From Rhizoclosmatium globosum (lineage: Eukaryota; Chytridiomycota; Chytridiomycetes; Chytridiales; Chytriomycetaceae), in NCBI GenBank assembly GCA_002104985.1, contig MCGO01000125.1, positions 1 to 64,000 of the forward strand: a stretch of DNA of 64,000 bases. The letters are read 5' to 3'. How positions within the stretch are numbered: the stretch's first letter is position 1; each line of letters opens with the position of its first letter. Below the pieces are notes generated by a model, which was given only the letters and a program-made list of their open reading frames with translations, made no database searches and was not told the DNA's origin. Positions 58,401 through 64,000 of this stretch are shown piece after piece. The translations under genes were made by a program, and so were the position numbers.

Positions 58401-60606
58401 TTGTACAATTATAGTTAAGTGGAATTTTACGCCCCATCAATGATTGTTGAATCAATTTTACAGGACATTTGGGCAAAAAATCGTGAAGTTCTTGAGTACT
58501 GGTGAACATTCGAGAATTACAAAGTCCATGGAAAGCCACCACTATCCATACATGGTTGTCACAGAAATAGTCCTTCATAGTAAAAGCAACCCAGTTGAAC
58601 ATTTTATCTTTGTGCCCAAGCGTTACAGTAGATTCAACAAACTCGGGGTGTCTAAATTCATAATCATCAGCTGAAACAACAAAAGATTTAAAAACTCAAC
58701 TGCGTATATATTTGGTCAAGAGCATCAGTATCGTCTTCAATGCTGTGGCGTAGTTTTGCCGCGCTGACAGCTGCTGCTGCCAATGATACCCAAGGATGAT
58801 TAGGTACTCTATAATATTGATATTTACTTTCTGTTTGAAATCCCGACATATCGTATGTGGTGTTGGGGAACAAGGATTCAAATCCACGAACAAGTCCATA
58901 ACTGAAATTTTCAAGTGAGATATCCGTTTGTAGTTGAAAAGCATCAACATGATATTTGCTAGGAGCGCTGTTCTGAATTGGGTGAGGGTCATTTTTTGGG
59001 CGAAAAGTTGGTTTTGCGACTACATTAGAATCATACACCTACACACGTATATGAATTAGAAGATCTTGGAAACAAAACAAAAAGATGTAATTACATTATT
59101 GGCGAGTTGTAAATCATTCCATTTCAGAGTAGAGACGAGTCCGTCATGGAATTCAATCGCACTCAGCAGTTGTCCGAAGGCACGTTGTAGCTTGGTCGGA
59201 CCATTTTGCATCAACTTTATGGCGGTCATTCGTAACTCTTCAACTTCGCTCTTGAGACTTTCGACAGATTCGCGGAGTGGGTCAAAAATCAAGTCGATTT
59301 GACGACGATGGACAACGTGCTCCTTACTTCCCCAAGTAAAATCCTTCAATAAGGAATAAAATTTGGCCAAATATTTTGCTAACGAGACCATGATAAAGTC
59401 GAAAGCACTGTGTTGGGATCCAACCAACAGCGTCTCGCCACCAAACACGAGAATAACTCTAATACTATCCACCATTTTGGCAAGGTTGCGTTGGAACAGA
59501 ATATGTGGACCTAATTCAGCCAGAAACCTAATGCAAGAATTATCAATGAGCCCGTCGTCTGCGGCAAGCAGATTTTGTATCGTTTGATCAACTTGAGCAT
59601 TCTTTAGTTTCAAATATTGAGCCGTTACAGTCTTGAAGGCAGCTTCGAGAATATCCAGAGAATATTCATTTTGAGACAAAGTCGTCCAAATACCTTTATC
59701 GGTTGGGGAGATTGGGGTACCAGCCACAACATTTTTGGCCAAATTGGACGTCTTGTTGTTTACAAGGGACAACGACAATGCGTCAATCAGTATACCATAT
59801 GCACTTGCAGGTTTGGATGCCAGACGTTCAATTTGTTTGACTGGGTCTTCAAAATCGATTTCATCCAACCGAAAGGTTGATACGAGGAGCAAAGAAGTTC
59901 GCTCAGCGACGTGGTTGAAGTTGACTGATATTTTTGAACATCGATTTGCACAGTCTTTGTTCTTAGAACACTTTTGGGCAGTTTCAGACATTTTTGCTAA
60001 TACAAATTGACAGCTAGTACTCATATTTTAGCATAGTTCAAGGAAGGGAGAAACGAACTTTTCGATTATATCCAAAGTCTCCAACTTTTTCTTACGATCG
60101 CAAATACTCCAGAATTTTTTCAGAAAATTTATACGACGATCCAAAAGTGCTTGGAACGAGCTATCGTCATATGTTTTGGTGGATAGAACCTGGGAAATGA
60201 ACATAGTGTGCTCGCCAAGCACAGCAAGATGCAATCTCAATTCGGAGTCCGTTACATAGAGTGAACTTCCTATGTTCAGTGTTCTCGCGGCAGAGTTACA
60301 AAGCTTCCACTGCAGGTTTTTTTTAAATTGGTATTTCCACTCACACCCATTATCGATAAAAGCACTAACCATCTTGACACAATCTCGAAAGATCCGTGGA
60401 TCCGTTACTTTGAACATTGGCCTCCCAACACCGTCGAGCAAAGTGTTCCAGAGCCCATCGCCGTCTTCAATCTTGAAAAAGTGCTCTGGTGGTAAAGGGA
60501 CTTTGGTGTCTACGCCTAGCACTTTCATCTCGTCTTGCGCAAGCTGTACCACTTGCTTCCAGCGAACATTGCCTGTCATGGGCGTGAACAGTGGATTTAG
60601 AGCCAT
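55447..60606 (-). CDS. giant membrane protein with C-terminal P-loop GTPase-like domain
   Basis: Seven exons (60096-60606, 59095-59996, 57440-59038, 57353-57392, 56502-57316, 56297-56454, 55447-56252) give about 1,609 residues once a one-base break at A run 58690-58694 is allowed for. Residues 1-1100 are unrecognised helical sequence with a duplicated 'VVAATAFSS' near 58080-58140. A hydrophobic hairpin of about 50 residues lies at about 1145-1197 ('YTVLLIGAVLILGAVIGAAL' then a Gly/Val-rich turn). The C-terminus has G1 'GAKNSGKT' (about 1288, rebuilt across an intron), G3 'VDPPG' (rebuilt across the next) and G4-like 'SKYD' (about 1417), so it is GTPase-like. No known family is assigned. Exon 1 could alternatively end at an in-frame stop at 60028. 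Confidence 0.62.
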
Positions 60607-60861
60607 GTTGGTGTATGGTTCAAGATTCAGTCGAAAATAACAAAACGTGTTTTCTTTGAGTTGTTTGTGTCAGATTATTATTATAATAAGAGTAATAAGG
60701 GTCTAAAATTCTTTGATCTCAATATTTAATTTGATTTGTTAAAAGAAACAGTTTCACGTAGTTTAAAAAATAAGGTATTTACGGGGCTCAGATACGGGCA
60801 AGGGTGAAGGAAGAAAGGATCTGAAATGAGTTTATTTTACATTGTGAGGAAATGACAAGGT

Positions 60862-61464
60862 TCAAGGAGGACAAAAGTTTCGTTTCCCATCCCACAACAG
60901 TGTCGACCTCCATAAATTCCCCTCCATGTCTTTTGAAGGAAGAAGGAGTTCTGGGGCGGAAAGCAGTGGCCAGTTCTTCCTTGCTTGTTGGTTCAAACTG
61001 AGAGAAACAGTTGCGGTACTTGAAGGAACGCGTACATCCACGTTGAGTGTGAGCAAAAGCAGGGCAAATCGACTCGTCCGAAACACGTCCACTGCGGCAC
61101 TCGAGAACCCTTTTCTTGAAGCCACGACGCCAATAAACGCCGCCGCCGCCTCTTTTGACTCTTTTGAGTAAACAGCTTCGCGTTGAAGAACACCTTCGAA
61201 TTCGCGGATTGTCGCCGGTCCAACCTTTGTCGATTCGCACTTGCACTGGCCCAGAAGCGGCACTGCGACCCGCCCTCGACCACCGAGAACGAGCGAGCCT
61301 CGGATGTCAACGCCGAGGTCGCCTGCGCCGCCCGTCCGTCGAAGCCCTGCGACTCCGAGTCGGTGGAGCACTGCCATTGTTCGCTGTTCAAACTGTGTTC
61401 CAACAAACACTGTTGATTTCGATGTCAATGTCGATATCGGTGGTGGTGGTGGTGGTGTCCGCAT
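60862..61464 (-). CDS. RRG7: RRG7-like mitochondrial restriction-endonuclease-fold protein
   Basis: Single exon, 200 residues. 'STVFVGTQFEQRTMAVLHRLG', 'LRRTGGAGDLGVDIRG' and 'LLGQCKCESTKVGPATIREFEG' contain the PD-(D/E)xK elements (Asp in GDLGVDI, Q-x-K in GQCK) of DUF2034/RRG7, needed for respiratory growth and mitochondrial genome upkeep in yeast. The start 'MRTPPPPPP' is not a typical presequence; an upstream exon is possible. Alternatively, an Mrr-like nuclease of other role. Confidence 0.75.
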   Translation of the reverse strand: MRTPPPPPPISTLTSKSTVFVGTQFEQRTMAVLHRLGVAGLRRTGGAGDLGVDIRGSLVLGGRGRVAVPLLGQCKCESTKVGPATIREFEGVLQREAVYSKESKEAAAAFIGVVASRKGFSSAAVDVFRTSRFALLLLTLNVDVRVPSSTATVSLSLNQQARKNWPLLSAPELLLPSKDMEGNLWRSTLLWDGKRNFCPP

Positions 61465-61570
61465 TCACTCTGTGTTTCGGAGATAGTTATTTTGTGGAAT
61501 CCAATTGGTTTGTTTACTTTATTGCTATTTGCTTTTTTTCCCAACCATCAAACCAACAAACAACAACCAA

Positions 61571-62517
61571 ATGCTGCGACTGACCAAGGGCGTGTCCGGC
61601 ATCCGAGCCTTTGGTGCTGGAAGATGTCTCCAGTAACTATCTGATATTGATTGATCGCATGCACAGAAAGCTGACCATGCATCCTTTGAAACTTTGAAAC
61701 AGATCCACCTCAACAATCGCAAACAAAGTATCAAACAACACTCCTTCAAAGCCATACAACTTGGACTCGCTCGAAAGTGCGTATCTAAGCTGATCTCTTG
61801 AAGCCTATTCATTCAACTAACAAACATCCACCACAACACACAACTCCAACACACAATCCATCCAGTTCCAAAAGGCGGCTTCAACCTCGCCCCAATCCCA
61901 GTCCCTCAAATTCCAACACCCGCAACCCTCGCCGCAACAATCGAACTGTCAGCATTCATGCCAGACCATGTCGACTTCCTTGCCTACTACGCCCGTCATG
62001 CTGCTCACAAACGCAATATGCCCACAAATGAAGTCATCCACCTCCCAACGCTTATGAAGAAGTGGCACGTCACAAAAGGTCCTTTCGTTTACGACAAGAG
62101 CAAAGAAGTCTTTGAACAAAAGACCTTCCGAAGGGCCATTCAGGTCTTTAATGCAGACCAAGAAACTGTGACTGATTGGGTAATGAATAGTTTTATATGC
62201 ATGAAATTCCTACAAGCTTATTCTTAAAACAGTACACCCACATCAACAAAAACCTTCCAGCCGGAATCAACATGCGCGTAGAAACATACACTCCTCTCTC
62301 ATTCGACTCTCTCTCCTCAGAAATCTCCCGCCTTGAAGCTCAAGTCGCTACCGAAGCCGATGACGCGCGAAAGCAACTCGAAAGCACTCTGGGACCTGAA
62401 GCCGCTGCCAAGATTGTCGGAGACAAAAAAGTCTTGACGTTTGAAGAGGATGTGCGAAAGAGGGCTCAGGAGTTTGCGGATAAACATATGCCAAAGGCTC
62501 CTTCTTCTTCCCCTTCC

Positions 62518-62549
<32 letters not shown>

Positions 62550-63099
62550 AAATGCTTCGAGTGGGAAAGGTGGAGACAAGAAGGGTGACAATGTCAATAA
62601 GAAGGGTGGAAAGCCGGAGGATGGAGGAAAGAAGGCTGCTGCTCCTACAGGAGACAAAAAGGGTGCTGCCCCTGAAGCAAAGAAGGCTGCTCCTGCTTCT
62701 CCTGCTCCCGTCGAAGCCAAGAAAGCTCCAACTCCAACTCCAACTGAAGTGAAGGCAGAGAAACCTGTTGCTCCTGCCACCGAAAAGAAGACTGAATCTA
62801 TTCCAACTGATAAGAAGGCTGAAGTTGCCCCATCAGCAGGGAAGACGGAGTCTGCCCCAAAGGTGGAGGCAAAAATGGAGGTTGCACCAAAGGTTGAGAA
62901 GCCAGCCACAACTCCTATTCCAGAGAAGAAGACGGAATCCGTCCCAGCCGAGAAGAAGACTGAAGTTGCTTCATCATCAGAACTAAAGATTGAGACAACG
63001 GAAAAGAAAATGGAGGCTGCTCCATCAGCAGAAGCAGCGAAGGAGACTGTCGCCGCTCCAGTGGAGGAAAAGAAAGATGAGGGTACTGCGAAACAATAA
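61571..63099 (+). CDS. RSM10: mitochondrial ribosomal protein S10 (uS10m) with long Lys/Ala/Pro tail
   Basis: The uS10 fold is clear: 'ATIELSAFMPDHVDFLAYYARHAAHKRNMP', 'VIHLPTLMKKWHVTKGPFVYDKSKEVFEQKTFRRAIQVF' (with an RNA-contact loop), joined at W|Y (intron 62180-62231) to 'YTHINKNLPAGINMRVETY'. An N-terminal basic presequence ('MLRLTKGVSGIRAF') starts at 61571; exons between 61630 and 61880 do not join cleanly in my reading. After residue about 190 comes an Asn run (AAC repeat 62518-62548) and about 200 residues of Lys/Ala/Pro/Glu repeats ('KKAAPAP', 'PAEKKTE') absent from most uS10m. Tail role unknown. Confidence 0.82.
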
Positions 63100-63361
63100 T
63101 GTTCGTAAATAAATAAAGCAATCATTCAAGTATTGGAAATTTCATCACTAAGTTCAGCTTATCGAAGGTTAAGCAATGTAAAGTTATTGATAAGACTTAT
63201 ATTATCGAAATGCCAATCATTTGGAACGTTACACTATTGTGTTTTTCTTCCATGGTCAACTTCAAATCGATTTCCAACCACAAAAAGTGATTGGTCAATT
63301 CAAAAAGCCCCTTTCCAGAAGAAATCAGTCTGCCAAAAACTCTCTTTACATCATCATCATA

Positions 63362-63871
63362 ATGCCTCAAGTCCACATCGCCACGAAGATTGGTGCAGTC
63401 CTCTTCCTCATCTGGGGAATCCTGCATCTTTGGGTCCCATACGACGCATTCCACAACTTTCACGAGGGAGGACTCGAGAAAGCCGTCCTAGGAATCGCAG
63501 GCGGTCCCAACTCACCTTTGGACAAGGTGCAAGTACCCACGGACGCGGCAACTGCGAATCTGTTGGAAGGACTGATCAAGAACTTCGTGCTTGATGTTGG
63601 AGGTTACGGTGTGCTTGGAGTTGCTGTTGCGTTCAAGTTGTGGACTGAGGGTGACTTATTTGCGTTCTTGTTGGGGTTGGTTGTGATTGGGATTGCGGAT
63701 GTGTCGTTTTTGTATTTCTTGGTTGTTCCGGGAGGGGTTATTGATTTGAAGTTTGAGGTTGTTTTGGGGCCTCTTGTTTGGTTTTTGGCTATTCTTGTGA
63801 CCCCGGTTGGTTTGTTTTACGGTGCTCAGGGTGGTAAAAATAGTTCAAAGAGTAAGAAGAAGGTTCAATAG
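63362..63871 (+). CDS. four-helix membrane protein, unknown
   Basis: Single exon, 169 residues from ATG 63362. Four hydrophobic helices are visible: 'IGAVLFLIWGILHLWVPYDA', 'VGGYGVLGVAVAFKLW', 'FAFLLGLVVIGIADVSFLYFLVV' and 'VVLGPLVWFLAILVTPVGLFYG'. The C-terminus is basic ('SKSKKKVQ'), possibly cytosolic. The layout suggests a small DoxX-like or other membrane protein, but no family can be assigned. Upstream in-frame sequence is open to 63221 but has no family features, so this ATG is chosen. Confidence 0.75.
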   Translation: MPQVHIATKIGAVLFLIWGILHLWVPYDAFHNFHEGGLEKAVLGIAGGPNSPLDKVQVPTDAATANLLEGLIKNFVLDVGGYGVLGVAVAFKLWTEGDLFAFLLGLVVIGIADVSFLYFLVVPGGVIDLKFEVVLGPLVWFLAILVTPVGLFYGAQGGKNSSKSKKKVQ

Positions 63872-64000
63872 TTATTTAAGTGATTAGAAGGGCCTGTTGG
63901 AACTGCTCTGGTCAATAAATCGTTCGTTCATGATTTAGGATCGAAGGAGCCCCTGTGCAGTTTATTCCAAATATTGTTGGATGATTCTAAGCATACGATA

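Overview
The window looks like a compact chromosome segment from an early-diverging fungus, most likely a chytrid (Chytridiomycota). It carries clear fungal housekeeping genes: VTC1, the SIN protein CDC14, CDC16/APC6, a septin, RAD9, ETR1, SmD3, polyubiquitin and mitochondrial S10. Introns are short (mostly 44-65 bp), begin GT, end AG, and often have a CTAAC-like branch site. The accessory families fit a zoosporic fungus: a Crinkler-like ubiquitin-like N-terminus, a TmcB/TmcC-like multipass protein, F-box/ankyrin-like repeats and poly-Q proteins. The assignment is inference from gene content. I could not run a search.

Layout. 1-6.9 kb: 5' fragment of an S9 peptidase, a sphingomyelin-synthase-like membrane enzyme, an F-box protein, a Crinkler-like gene and a C2HC/zinc-ribbon protein. 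7.1-16.4 kb: VTC1, a Ser-rich protein, a methyltransferase, a monoacylglycerol lipase, SIN CDC14, a YbaK-type deacylase and a secreted sphingomyelinase-like phosphodiesterase. 16.5-24 kb: CDC16/APC6, a small membrane protein, peptidyl-tRNA hydrolase, an unknown protein and a RING-H2 membrane protein. 24-28.6 kb: a damaged TmcB-like gene, a SAP-domain gene and a probable mitochondrial protein. 28.6-42.7 kb: ETR1, septin, NECAP, two tandem HxxxDG acyltransferases, UPF0643, an MGAT-like acyltransferase, RAD9 and a poly-Q SANT factor. 42.7-45.4 kb: a 2.7-kb stretch with no convincing gene, holding a perfect hairpin and a direct repeat. 45.4-64 kb: sulfotransferase, polyubiquitin, SmD3, a four-helix membrane protein, a bimodular GT2-GT4 glycosyltransferase, a roughly 1,600-residue membrane protein ending in a P-loop GTPase-like domain, RRG7-like nuclease, mitochondrial S10 and a four-helix membrane protein.

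How the genes relate. Most neighbours are independent housekeeping genes packed with tens of bases between them. Some share themes. Cell-cycle control is represented by SIN CDC14, CDC16, septin, RAD9 and polyubiquitin. Lipid metabolism is represented by SMS-like, sphingomyelinase-like, MGL, ETR1 and MGAT-like proteins. Mitochondrial function is represented by ETR1, RRG7, mS10 and the 27.8-kb gene. No operon-like system is claimed.

Two things stand out. First, about ten single-base reading-frame breaks, mostly in homopolymers, fall only in accessory or lineage-specific genes, while about eighteen conserved genes splice cleanly. Second, the 55.4-60.6 kb gene joins a very long unknown N-terminal region, a hydrophobic hairpin and a C-terminal GTPase-like domain with visible G1, G3 and G4 motifs. 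It is the best candidate here for an undescribed protein family.
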